From: Rhodobacter sp.
GTDB taxonomy: Bacteria > Pseudomonadota > Alphaproteobacteria > Rhodobacterales > Rhodobacteraceae
NCBI GenBank assembly: GCA_013824055.1
Contig: PNNE01000425.1
Span: 1-7,122, forward strand
DNA: 7,122 bases
Direction of reading: 5' to 3'
Under the pieces are notes generated by a model. It searched no databases, was not told the origin of the DNA, and saw nothing but the letters and a program-made list of their open reading frames with translations. Both the position numbers and the translations under genes were made by a program. Positions 1 to 5,948 of this stretch are shown piece by piece. Within the stretch, counting starts at the first letter, position 1; each line of letters starts with the position of its first letter.

Positions 1-228
1 ACGGTCTTTCCCGGCTTGCGGGTGATCCTGGTCACTGCGCCCGATATCGTGCTTGCCGCCCGGCTTGCCGCGCGGGGCCGCGAAACGGCCGAGGATATCC
101 GCGCGCGCCTGGCCCGTGCCGGGTTCGAGATGCCCGATGGCATCGCCTTCCAGACCGTGGTGAACGACCAGTCGCCCGAGATCGGCACCGCCCGCCTGCT
201 GGCCGCACTTCAGCCGGTGAGGGCGTAG
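1..228 (+). CDS. phnN: Ribose 1,5-bisphosphate phosphokinase PhnN, C-terminal part (5' end outside window)
   Basis: The reading frame is open from the first base and ends at TAG 226-228, giving the last 75 residues of a longer protein. PhnN phosphorylates ribose 1,5-bisphosphate with ATP to give phosphoribosyl diphosphate (PRPP), a late step of the C-P lyase phosphonate pathway in the cytoplasm. What is seen: a beta strand (GLRVILVTAP) followed by the RLAARGRE segment and a second arginine-rich stretch (IRARLARAG). This matches the lid region of PhnN and related guanylate-kinase-like P-loop enzymes. The Walker A motif would lie upstream of the window and cannot be checked. The stop falls inside the 3' end of the oppositely oriented DUF1045 gene (19-bp overlap). 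The nearby phnM supports the phosphonate assignment. A different nucleoside-monophosphate-kinase-like protein is the main alternative, but the context makes it unlikely. Confidence 0.85.
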   Translation, partial: TVFPGLRVILVTAPDIVLAARLAARGRETAEDIRARLARAGFEMPDGIAFQTVVNDQSPEIGTARLLAALQPVRA

Positions 229-890
229 CGGTGCAGAAGCTGGAAGCGACCGGACTGACCTTCACCGAACAGGCACAGATCCTCGATCACGAAGGGGCGC
301 GGCAGGACCGGGGCGAAGAAGCCCTCCAGTGCGGCGCGGACCGGCTCTGGGTCGTCCAGCCGGTCGGTCAGGGTCAGATGGAAGCGGAACTCCTCCATCA
401 CATGCGGATAGCCCCAGCGGTGCAGCAGCTCGCGCTGGCGCGGGGACAGCTGGTCCGGGCGGCGGCGGGCGATCTCGGCCTCGGTCAGGGCGGCGCGCAG
501 GGGGTTGGTGGCTTCGACCACTGCGGCGCCAAGGTCAAGCAGGGCCGCCTCGCAGCCAAGCGGGGTCAGCGCGACGAAACCGTGCAGGACCTCGGCCTGC
601 AACCCCTGGCAGACGACTGGCGAAAGGCGCGCGGCAAGGCTGGCCACGCAGTCCCGCGCAGCCGCTTCGGTCGCGCCCTCGGCCAGTCTGAACGGCGCGC
701 GGATCGTGCCGTGAAAGCCATAGCGTCGCGGCTCGGCCGTGATGCCATGCGGGTCGCCGATGCCGGCCAGCACGGGCTGCGGCAGGTCGTTGCCAGTGGC
801 CGGATCGCGGCCCAGCCACTGGTTCGCGAGAAAGGCAAAAGCCCCTTCGCGCGGGGTGTAGTAGACGGCGTAGCGGGCGATCCGGTCCAT
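210..890 (-). CDS. DUF1045 family protein, putative 2H phosphoesterase linked to phosphonate metabolism
   Basis: A 226-residue soluble protein with no signal peptide or membrane segment. It carries two short His-x-Thr motifs, HGTI at residues 60-63 and HLTL at 171-174. This is the signature of the 2H phosphoesterase fold, whose two histidines act on cyclic or ester phosphates. The N-terminus (RYAVYYTP) and the RYGFHGTI block are typical of the DUF1045 family, commonly annotated as a 'putative phosphonate metabolism protein'. The exact substrate is not known; hydrolysis of a ribosyl cyclic phosphate made by C-P lyase is an inference from fold and neighbours. The ATG at 888-890 is chosen because the conserved N-terminus begins there, although no good ribosome-binding site precedes it. 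The gene is convergent with phnN (19-bp overlap) and divergent from phnM, with which it shares a 95-bp upstream region. Confidence 0.85.
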   Translation of the reverse strand: MDRIARYAVYYTPREGAFAFLANQWLGRDPATGNDLPQPVLAGIGDPHGITAEPRRYGFHGTIRAPFRLAEGATEAAARDCVASLAARLSPVVCQGLQAEVLHGFVALTPLGCEAALLDLGAAVVEATNPLRAALTEAEIARRRPDQLSPRQRELLHRWGYPHVMEEFRFHLTLTDRLDDPEPVRAALEGFFAPVLPRPFVIEDLCLFGEGQSGRFQLLHRYALTG

Positions 891-911
891 GCGCGCCGGG
901 GTACCGAGGTT

Positions 912-942
912 TTGTCACATTGGTGTGACGGGACAATGTCAC
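912..942. promoter_or_regulatory. Candidate operator / Pho-box-like region between DUF1045 gene and phnM
   Basis: The 95 bp between the divergent starts (891-985) contain a perfect 6-bp inverted repeat, GTCACA at 914-919 and TGTGAC at 924-929, around the spacer TTGG. A third GTCAC half-site lies at 938-942, within the small palindrome GACAATGTC at 932-940. Read as direct repeats, TGTCA (913-917), six bases, TGTGA (924-928) has the 11-bp spacing of a PhoB box, but the match to the alphaproteobacterial consensus is only partial. Phosphonate loci are usually controlled by PhoB and/or a GntR-type regulator (PhnF); the sequence alone does not decide between them. I could not find convincing -35/-10 pairs in either direction. 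Confidence 0.45.
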
Positions 943-985
943 CAGAGGCCACCGCAGCGCGGGCCGCAAGACAATCGAGGACGAC

Positions 986-2131
986 ATGACACGCGAGACC
1001 ATCCTTGCCAACGCCACCCTGGTCCTGCCGGGCGAGACCCTGCGCGGGGCCGTGCGGCTGGTCGGCGGCAAGATCGCCGACATCGCGGAAGGCAGCGCGG
1101 TCCCGCCGGGCGCCGAAGACTGCGGCGGCGACCTGGTGATGCCCGGCCTGATCGAGCTGCACACCGACAACCTGGAGCGCCACATCGAACCGCGTCCCAA
1201 GGTCGACTGGCCCCACGCCGCCGCGATCATCGCGCATGATGCGGAGCTGGCCAGCGTCGGCATCACCACGGTCTTCGATGCCCTGCGTGTCGGCTCGGTC
1301 GTCTCGAACTCCAAGGCAAACTACGGCGAATACGCCCGGGCGCTGGCGGACGAGATCCTGGGCCTTCGCGACCAGGGCGCGCTGAAGATCAGCCACTTCC
1401 TGCATCTGCGGGCCGAGGTCTGTTCGGAAACGCTGGTCGAGGAGCTGGACAAGTTCGGCCCCGCGGACCGGATCGGCATCGTCAGCCTGATGGACCACAC
1501 TCCCGGAGAGCGGCAGTTCCGCGACGTGGCGCAACTGCGCAAGTACGTCATGGGCAAGCACGGCATGAGCGAGGCCGAGTTCGAGGCGCATGTCGCAGCG
1601 CAAAGGGACCTGTCGGCGCGCCACGGTGCGCTGCATGAGGCCGCCGCCGTCGCCGCCGCCCGTCGCTATGGCGCGGTGCTGGCCAGCCACGATGACACCG
1701 ACGTCGGCCATGTCGCGCGGTCAGCCGAACACGGCGCGCATTTCGCCGAGTTCCCGACCACGGTCAAGGCGGCACAGGCCTGCAACGACCACGGCATCAA
1801 GGTGATGATGGGCGCACCCAACCTGATCCGGGGCGGCAGCCATTCGGGCAACGTGGCGGCCTCTGACCTGGCCCGGGCCGACCTTCTGGACATAATTTCC
1901 TCCGACTATGTCCCCTCGTCGCTGCTGTCGGCGGCCTTGATGCTTGGGGATCTTTGGGGCGACCTTGCACGCGGGGTCGCGACCGTCACGGCGGCGCCGG
2001 CTGCGGCTGTCGGATTGTCGGACCGCGGCAGGGTCGAGGTCGGGGCGCGGGCCGACCTGGTGCGGGTCGCAAGGATCGGCACCGCCGGCGCGCTGCGCGG
2101 GGTCTGGTCCCAGGGCCTGCGGGTGGCGTGA
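986..2131 (+). CDS. phnM: Alpha-D-ribose 1-methylphosphonate 5-triphosphate diphosphatase PhnM
   Basis: PhnM removes diphosphate from the 5-triphosphate of ribose 1-methylphosphonate, giving the 5-phosphate on which C-P lyase (PhnJ) acts. At 381 residues it has the usual length of this amidohydrolase-superfamily enzyme. Motifs seen in order: PGLIELHTDNLE (residues 53-64), the metal-binding H-x-D-like segment of the family; FLHLRAE (138-144); LMDHTPG (168-174); SHDD (234-237); GAPNLIRGGSHSGN (276-289); SSDYVPSSLL (305-314), which holds the catalytic aspartate region; and the C-terminal GARADLV strand. The ATG at 986 follows a GAGGA at 977-981. The protein is intact and cytoplasmic. It is followed 37 bp later by a strong terminator, so it is probably the last gene of its transcript. 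Control is likely through the inverted repeat upstream. Confidence 0.95.
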   Translation: MTRETILANATLVLPGETLRGAVRLVGGKIADIAEGSAVPPGAEDCGGDLVMPGLIELHTDNLERHIEPRPKVDWPHAAAIIAHDAELASVGITTVFDALRVGSVVSNSKANYGEYARALADEILGLRDQGALKISHFLHLRAEVCSETLVEELDKFGPADRIGIVSLMDHTPGERQFRDVAQLRKYVMGKHGMSEAEFEAHVAAQRDLSARHGALHEAAAVAAARRYGAVLASHDDTDVGHVARSAEHGAHFAEFPTTVKAAQACNDHGIKVMMGAPNLIRGGSHSGNVAASDLARADLLDIISSDYVPSSLLSAALMLGDLWGDLARGVATVTAAPAAAVGLSDRGRVEVGARADLVRVARIGTAGALRGVWSQGLRVA

Positions 2132-2168
2132 CCGGACCCTGCTTTCCGGGACGCGCTGGCCCCGAAAA

Positions 2169-2211
2169 CCAAAAAACCCTGCAATCTGAAACGATTGCAG
2201 GGTTTTTTTGG
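2169..2211. terminator. Bidirectional rho-independent terminator between phnM and tRNA-Leu
   Basis: A perfect 10-bp stem, CCCTGCAATC (2177-2186) with GATTGCAGGG (2193-2202), encloses a six-base loop TGAAAC. It is followed by seven T (2203-2209) and preceded by six A (2171-2176), so the whole unit CC-A6-stem-stem-T7-GG is symmetric and works on both strands. It ends phnM on the plus strand and the tRNA-Leu transcript on the minus strand, 6 bp beyond the encoded CCA. Confidence 0.95.
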
Positions 2212-2217
2212 TAGGGA

Positions 2218-2302
2218 TGGTGCCCAGAAGAGGACTCGAACCTCCACGCCTTGCAGCGCTGGTACCTGAAACCAGTGCGTCTACCAATTCCGCCATCTGG
2301 GC
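2218..2302 (-). tRNA. tRNA-Leu, anticodon CAG
   Basis: Read on the minus strand this is an 85-nt class II tRNA including an encoded CCA (2218-2220). The acceptor stem GCCCAGA pairs with TCTGGGC, with discriminator A at 2221. The D arm contains GGCGGAATTGGTAGACGC. The anticodon stem CTGGT/ACCAG encloses loop TTCAGGT, which gives anticodon CAG (reads CUG). A long variable arm typical of tRNA-Leu follows, then the T loop TTCGAGT closed by GGAGG/CCTCT with one G-U pair. CTG is by eye the commonest leucine codon in the flanking genes, so this is a major-use tRNA. No integrase gene or duplicated 3' end was seen nearby. Confidence 0.97.
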
Positions 2303-2312
2303 ACTGATGGGC

Positions 2313-2341
2313 GATGTAACGGCCCGGTTTGACAGAGTCAA
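2313..2341 (-). promoter_or_regulatory. Probable sigma-70 promoter of the tRNA-Leu gene
   Basis: On the minus strand, TTGACT (plus 2336-2341) is separated by exactly 17 bp from TACATC (plus 2313-2318). The -35 matches five of six consensus bases; the -10 matches three of six. Initiation about 6-7 bases downstream would fall only a few bases before the mature tRNA 5' end at 2302, as is common for single tRNA genes. Confidence 0.65.
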
Positions 2342-2358
2342 CGGCCCCTTCAGCAAAT
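2329..2358 (+). promoter_or_regulatory. Possible plus-strand promoter for the NDUFA9-like gene
   Basis: A perfect TTGACA (2329-2334) lies on the plus strand, with only a weak -10 candidate, GCAAAT at 2353-2358 (18-bp spacer, three of six matches). The box is one arm of the inverted repeat TTGAC-AGA-GTCAA (2329-2341), whose other arm supplies the -35 of the tRNA promoter. The rest of the gap to 2455 holds a 7-bp triloop hairpin (GGTGCCC 2422-2428, GGGCGCC 2432-2438) and the AAGGAG ribosome-binding site at 2443-2448. I see no small gene there. Confidence 0.3.
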
Positions 2359-2455
2359 TTCTTGCTGCCGCTTTGGCCTTGCCCGTCCGGGGCGGCGCGG
2401 CTATTCATCGGCCCAGTTTCCGGTGCCCTTCGGGCGCCCGTGAAGGAGTGCGCGC

Positions 2456-3442
2456 ATGAGCAGGCTGGTCACCATCATCGGCGGTTCGGGCTTCGTCGGT
2501 CGCTACATCGCCCGGCGGCTGGCAAAGGACGGTTGGCGGGTTCGCGTCGCAGTCCGCCGCCCGAACGAGGCGCTGTTCGTGCGGCCCTACGGAGTGCCCG
2601 GCCAGGTGGAGCCGGTGGCCTGCAACATCCGCGACGATGCCAGCGTCCGGGCGGTGATCCGGGGCGCGGATGCGGTGGTGAACTGCGTGGGTGTCCTGAA
2701 CGGTATCGGCGCGAACACGTTCGACGCCGTCCAGGCCGAGGGCGCGGGCCGGGTGGCCCGGCTCGCCGCCGAGATGGGTGTCGGGCGGCTGGTGCAGATC
2801 TCGGCCATCGGGGCCGACGCGCAGTCCGACAGCGATTATGCCCGGACCAAGGGCGAGGGCGAGGCCGCGGTTCTGGCGGCTTTCCCGTCGGCGGTGATCC
2901 TGCGTCCCTCGATCATCTTCGGGACCGAGGACCAGTTCTTCAACCGCTTTGCCGCGATGACCCGTCTGGGTCCGATCCTGCCGGTCGTGGGGGCGAACAC
3001 AAGGTTCCAGCCGGTCCATGTCGACGACGTCGCCCAGGCTGCGGTCATGGCGGTGAACGGCGGGGCCGCGCCTGGTGTCTATGAACTTGGCGGGCCGGAG
3101 GTCGACACCTTCCGCGGTCTGATGGCCCGGATGCTCAAGGTGATCCAGCGCCGCCGCGCCGTGGTCAACATCCCGTTCCTGGTGGCCCGGATCATGGGCT
3201 TCGCGTTCGACATGGTGCAGGCAGTGACGCTGGGCCTGATCGAGAACCGGATGATCACGCGCGACCAGGTGCGGAACCTGGCCCGCGACAACGTGGTCTC
3301 GCCGACCGCGCGCGGCTTTGCCGAGCTGGGGATCACCCCCACGGCAATGGAGGCGGTGCTGCCCGAATACCTCTGGCGCTACCGCCGGTCCGGCCAATAT
3401 GCGGCGATCAAGGCTTCTGCCAAGAATATCAAGAAAGTCTGA
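2456..3442 (+). CDS. NDUFA9-like complex I family NAD(P)-binding protein (atypical SDR)
   Basis: A 328-residue protein with an N-terminal Rossmann fold. The dinucleotide-binding motif GGSGFVG is at residues 9-15 (GxxGxxG). NCVGVLNG (76-83) and QISAIGAD (114-121) are the following strands, and YARTK (128-132) keeps the YxxxK pair of the SDR family. The block ILRPSIIFGTED (148-159) and a C-terminal helical part complete it. This is the pattern of the atypical/extended SDR group containing the mitochondrial complex I accessory subunit NDUFA9, so the product may bind NADPH and associate with NADH:quinone oxidoreductase. No nuo gene is in the window, so that role is inferred from family only. AAGGAG at 2443-2448 sets the ATG. 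uppP starts three bases after the stop, so the two are probably co-translated. An NAD-dependent epimerase/dehydratase of unrelated function is the alternative. Confidence 0.85.
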   Translation: MSRLVTIIGGSGFVGRYIARRLAKDGWRVRVAVRRPNEALFVRPYGVPGQVEPVACNIRDDASVRAVIRGADAVVNCVGVLNGIGANTFDAVQAEGAGRVARLAAEMGVGRLVQISAIGADAQSDSDYARTKGEGEAAVLAAFPSAVILRPSIIFGTEDQFFNRFAAMTRLGPILPVVGANTRFQPVHVDDVAQAAVMAVNGGAAPGVYELGGPEVDTFRGLMARMLKVIQRRRAVVNIPFLVARIMGFAFDMVQAVTLGLIENRMITRDQVRNLARDNVVSPTARGFAELGITPTAMEAVLPEYLWRYRRSGQYAAIKASAKNIKKV

Positions 3443-3445
3443 GGT

Positions 3446-4246
3446 GTGGACAACACGCTGACTGCAGCCTTCCTGGGCCTTCTGGAAGGCCTGACCGAGT
3501 TTCTGCCGGTGTCTTCGACGGGCCATCTGCTGCTGGCCGGGCATTTCCTGGACTTTCAGTCCCCGGGCCGCACCTTCGAGGTGGTGATCCAGCTGGGAGC
3601 GATCCTGGCGCTGTTCTCGGTCTATGCGACGCTGATCCTGCGCCTTCTGCTTCGGGCGCGCCATGAAGCTGCGGCCCGCCGGTCGCTGGTGTCGCTGTTG
3701 CTGGCGTTTCTGCCGGCCGTCTTCGTCGGCTTCCTGGCGCATGGGTTCGTGAAGTCGGTGCTGTTCGAGACCCCGATGCTGATCGCGGTCGTGCTGATCC
3801 TGGGCGGGTTCGTCCTTCTGGTGATCGACCGCATCGCGCCGGTGCCGGTTCACACCGACGCGCTTGCCCTGCCATTGCGCAAGTCGCTGGCCATCGGCTT
3901 TTGCCAGACCCTGGCGTTGGTGCCCGGCGTCTCGCGGTCGGGCGCGACCATCGTCGGCGCGCTTCTGATGGGGGTCGAGAAGCGGGCGGCGGCAGAGTTT
4001 TCGTTCCTGCTCAGCCTGCCGACGATGGGCGCGGCAGTGGTCTACGACCTGTACCAGAACCGCGACATCCTGGACTTTGCCGCCATCTGGGACATCGCCG
4101 TCGGCTTTGGAGTTGCCTTCCTGACTGCCTTGCTGGTGGTCCGCTGGGTGCTGAACTTCATCAGCAAGCACGGCTATGCCCTGTTCGGCTGGTGGCGAAT
4201 CATTGTGGGTTCCGTCGCCTTGACGGCGCTTTGGCTGGGATATTAG
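3446..4246 (+). CDS. uppP: Undecaprenyl-diphosphatase UppP (BacA family)
   Basis: An integral inner-membrane enzyme that dephosphorylates undecaprenyl diphosphate to recycle the lipid carrier for peptidoglycan and other wall polymers; the family is also known for bacitracin resistance. The 266 residues are of normal length and mostly hydrophobic, with several membrane segments (roughly 46-66, 83-100, 111-128, 146-160, 213-236, 249-265). Catalytic motifs are intact: EGLTEFLPVSSTGH (14-27) supplies the two glutamates of the E-x-x-x-E motif, the serine and the histidine. PGVSRSGAT (160-168) supplies the essential arginine, R164. The start is GTG, three bases after the preceding TGA, with only a purine-rich AAGAAAG upstream, which suggests translational coupling to the NDUFA9-like gene. 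The stop codon lies in the first arm of a hairpin (4243-4273). Confidence 0.96.
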   Translation: MDNTLTAAFLGLLEGLTEFLPVSSTGHLLLAGHFLDFQSPGRTFEVVIQLGAILALFSVYATLILRLLLRARHEAAARRSLVSLLLAFLPAVFVGFLAHGFVKSVLFETPMLIAVVLILGGFVLLVIDRIAPVPVHTDALALPLRKSLAIGFCQTLALVPGVSRSGATIVGALLMGVEKRAAAEFSFLLSLPTMGAAVVYDLYQNRDILDFAAIWDIAVGFGVAFLTALLVVRWVLNFISKHGYALFGWWRIIVGSVALTALWLGY

Positions 4247-4273
4247 GTCGGTTCGGAAACCATGCTGACCTAA
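4243..4273. repeat. Nested inverted repeat over the uppP stop codon
   Basis: TTAGGTC (4243-4249) pairs perfectly with GACCTAA (4267-4273). Directly inside, GGTT (4250-4253) pairs with AACC (4258-4261) around the tetraloop CGGA. Together they give an 11-bp stem with a five-base bulge (ATGCT) on the 3' side. The TAG stop of uppP is inside the first arm. No T-run follows, so it is not a classic terminator. It could stabilise the 3' end of the mRNA, act as a weak terminator, or bind a protein as DNA. Confidence 0.5.
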
Positions 4274-4282
4274 TTCGGCACG

Positions 4283-4369
4283 AAAATGTCAGCTTCGCTG
4301 TCGCATCTGGTGAAAAAGCGATAAATAGGTAAGCACTGCTGACTTTTCTTGTTGGTCGATCGGTAGTAT
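4283..4369 (+). promoter_or_regulatory. Probable gltD promoter/leader region with long-range inverted repeat
   Basis: The gap 4247-4407 is visibly richer in A and T than its neighbours and contains no believable gene. AAAA-T-GTCAGC (4283-4293) and GCTGAC-TTTT (4338-4347) form a 10-bp inverted repeat with one unpaired T, about 44 bases apart; a T-rich stretch follows (4344-4353). Possible -10 elements are TAAATA (4322-4327) and TAGTAT (4364-4369); TAGTAT has TGACTT (4340-4345) 18 bp upstream as a weak -35. The exact promoter is not resolved by eye. Confidence 0.35.
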
Positions 4370-4393
4370 CCCGTCGGTCCCGGAAGACATTGC

Positions 4394-4399
4394 AGGGGA
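4394..4399 (+). promoter_or_regulatory. Ribosome-binding site that sets the gltD start
   Basis: AGGGGA lies 8 bases before the ATG at 4408. An in-frame TTG at 4390 would add six residues, but this site would then lie inside the coding sequence and no purine-rich site precedes the TTG, so ATG 4408 is preferred. Confidence 0.8.
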
Positions 4400-4407
4400 C
4401 GCAGCCG

Positions 4408-5844
4408 ATGGCCACGCAGAAGATGCTGAAATTCGTCACTGTCGGGAAAGAGATGCCCGAGAAACGTGACGCATCCTCGCGCGCGCAGGATTTCCACGAG
4501 ATCTACCGGGACTACGCGGATCGCAAGGCCGCCGAGCAGGCCAGCCGCTGCAGCCAGTGCGGCGTGCCCTATTGCCAGTCGCATTGCCCGCTGCACAACA
4601 ACATCCCCGACTGGCTGAAGCTGACCGCCGAGGGCCGGCTGCAGGAAGCCTACGAGATCAGCCAGGCCACCAACACCTTCCCGGAAATCTGCGGTCGGAT
4701 CTGCCCGCAGGACCGGCTGTGCGAAGGCAACTGCGTGATCGAGCAGTCGGGGCATGGCACCGTGACCATCGGGTCGGTCGAGAAGTACATCACCGATACC
4801 GCCTGGGAGGAGGGCTGGGTCAAGCCGATCCGCCCGCATGCGGAACGCCCCGAAAGCGTCGGCATCATCGGCGCGGGGCCGGGCGGGCTTGCGGCGGCGG
4901 ACATGCTGCGGCGGCAGGGCGTGCAGGTCACGGTCTATGACCGCTACGACCGCTCGGGCGGGCTGATGACCTATGGCATCCCCGGCTTCAAGCTGGAAAA
5001 GGACGTGGTCGAGCGCCGCAACGCCCAGCTGGCGGACGGCGGCGTGAACTTCGTGCTGAACTGCAACGTGGGCGAGGACATCACCTTTGACGCGATCCGC
5101 GGCCAGCATGATGCGGTGCTGATCGCGACCGGCGTCTACAAGGCGCGGGACATCGAAGCCCCCGGCGTCGGCGCCCGCGGCATCGTGAAGGCGCTGGACT
5201 ACCTGACCGTGTCGAACCGGCACGGCTTCGGCGACGATGTGCCCGAGTATGAGAGCGGCGAGTTGAACGCCAGCGGCAAGCGGGTGGTGGTGATCGGCGG
5301 CGGCGACACGGCGATGGACTGCGTGCGCACGGCGATCCGGCAAGGTGCTTTGTCGGTCAAGTGCCTGTACCGCCGCGACCGGGCGAACATGCCGGGCTCG
5401 CAGCGCGAGGTGCAGAACGCGGAAGAGGAAGGCGTCGAATTCGTCTGGCTTTCCGCGCCGAAGGGCTTCACCGGCGGCACCGAAGTCGACGGCGTCATGG
5501 TGCAGAAGATGCGCCTGGGTGCTCCGGACGCGACGGGACGCCAGACGCCAGAGATCATCGAAGGCGCAGACTATGTGGAACCCGCCGACCTGGTGATCCA
5601 GGCGCTGGGTTTCGAGCCGGAGGACCTGCCGACGCTCTGGGGCGTGCCCGAGTTGAAGGTGACGCGCTGGGGCACGATCAAGGCGGATTTCCGCACGCAC
5701 GAGACCAGCCTGCCGGGCGTCTACGCGGCCGGCGACATCGTGCGCGGTGCCTCCCTGGTCGTCTGGGCGATCCGCGACGGGCGCGAGGCGGCCGAGGCGA
5801 TCCTGGGCTACCTGGCCCAGACCGGGGCCGTGGCGGCAGAGTAG
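4408..5844 (+). CDS. gltD: Glutamate synthase (NADPH) small subunit GltD
   Basis: GltD is the electron-input subunit of NADPH-dependent GOGAT: it oxidises NADPH through FAD and passes electrons via iron-sulfur clusters to GltB, which makes two glutamates from glutamine and 2-oxoglutarate. The 478 residues match the normal length. Seen in order: an N-terminal ferredoxin-like domain with two cysteine groups, C48/C51/C56/C60 (CSQCGVPYCQSHCP) and C95/C99/C105/C109 (CGRICPQDRLCEGNC), expected to hold [4Fe-4S] clusters; the FAD motif GAGPGG (155-160); the ATG-type flavoprotein strand LIATGVYKA (238-246); the NADPH motif GGGDTAMD (297-304); and the C-terminal FAD motif GVYAAGDIVRG (437-447). All motifs are intact. 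The presumed gltB start lies about 1.2 kb downstream, after two other genes. Dihydropyrimidine dehydrogenase-type paralogues share this architecture, but the length and downstream gltB favour GltD. Confidence 0.95.
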   Translation: MATQKMLKFVTVGKEMPEKRDASSRAQDFHEIYRDYADRKAAEQASRCSQCGVPYCQSHCPLHNNIPDWLKLTAEGRLQEAYEISQATNTFPEICGRICPQDRLCEGNCVIEQSGHGTVTIGSVEKYITDTAWEEGWVKPIRPHAERPESVGIIGAGPGGLAAADMLRRQGVQVTVYDRYDRSGGLMTYGIPGFKLEKDVVERRNAQLADGGVNFVLNCNVGEDITFDAIRGQHDAVLIATGVYKARDIEAPGVGARGIVKALDYLTVSNRHGFGDDVPEYESGELNASGKRVVVIGGGDTAMDCVRTAIRQGALSVKCLYRRDRANMPGSQREVQNAEEEGVEFVWLSAPKGFTGGTEVDGVMVQKMRLGAPDATGRQTPEIIEGADYVEPADLVIQALGFEPEDLPTLWGVPELKVTRWGTIKADFRTHETSLPGVYAAGDIVRGASLVVWAIRDGREAAEAILGYLAQTGAVAAE

Positions 5845-5910
5845 TCTGCACCCGTCTTCCTTGCGGATGCCTTGCGTGCATGCGCGCTCTGGGTGCCAAG
5901 AACGTCAAGC

Positions 5911-5930
5911 GTCAGGACAAGTGACCTGAC
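5911..5930. repeat. Small inverted repeat in the gltD to secreted-protein gap
   Basis: GTCAGG (5911-5916) and CCTGAC (5925-5930) flank eight bases. There is no T-run, so it does not look like a terminator. The 104-bp gap (5845-5948) otherwise shows no clear promoter, which fits read-through from gltD. Confidence 0.3.
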
Positions 5931-5948
5931 CCCAATGGTGAAACGGCA

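Noticed and set aside
231..989. A 252-codon plus-strand frame opposite the DUF1045 gene
   Set aside because: The minus-strand product has two 2H motifs and a family-typical N-terminus; the plus frame has no recognisable motif and ends within the phnM start.
566..1711. A 381-codon open frame on the minus strand across the DUF1045-phnM junction
   Set aside because: It would run through the shared regulatory region and opposite phnM, and is not in the DUF1045 frame; it is a shadow of GC-rich codon use.
2218..2302. tRNA-Leu as an integration (att) site for a genomic island
   Set aside because: No integrase gene, no second copy of the tRNA 3' end and no composition break were seen on either side within the window.
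2422..2438. Hairpin GGTGCCC-TTC-GGGCGCC before the NDUFA9-like gene as a terminator
   Set aside because: It has no T-run, includes a wobble pair and a three-base loop, and lies just upstream of a ribosome-binding site; it may be a chance GC-rich fold.
2405..4171. A 588-codon open frame on the minus strand opposite the NDUFA9-like gene and uppP
   Set aside because: It spans two clear plus-strand genes and their junction, is rich in His, Arg, Gln and Asp as expected from a reverse frame of high-GC coding DNA, and shows no domain motif.
4390..4407. Alternative TTG start of gltD six codons upstream
   Set aside because: The good ribosome-binding site AGGGGA (4394-4399) would be inside the gene; ATG 4408 has correct spacing to it.
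4270..5700. A 476-codon open frame on the minus strand opposite gltD
   Set aside because: gltD on the plus strand has every expected cofactor motif; the reverse frame is low-information His/Arg/Ala sequence without recognisable features.
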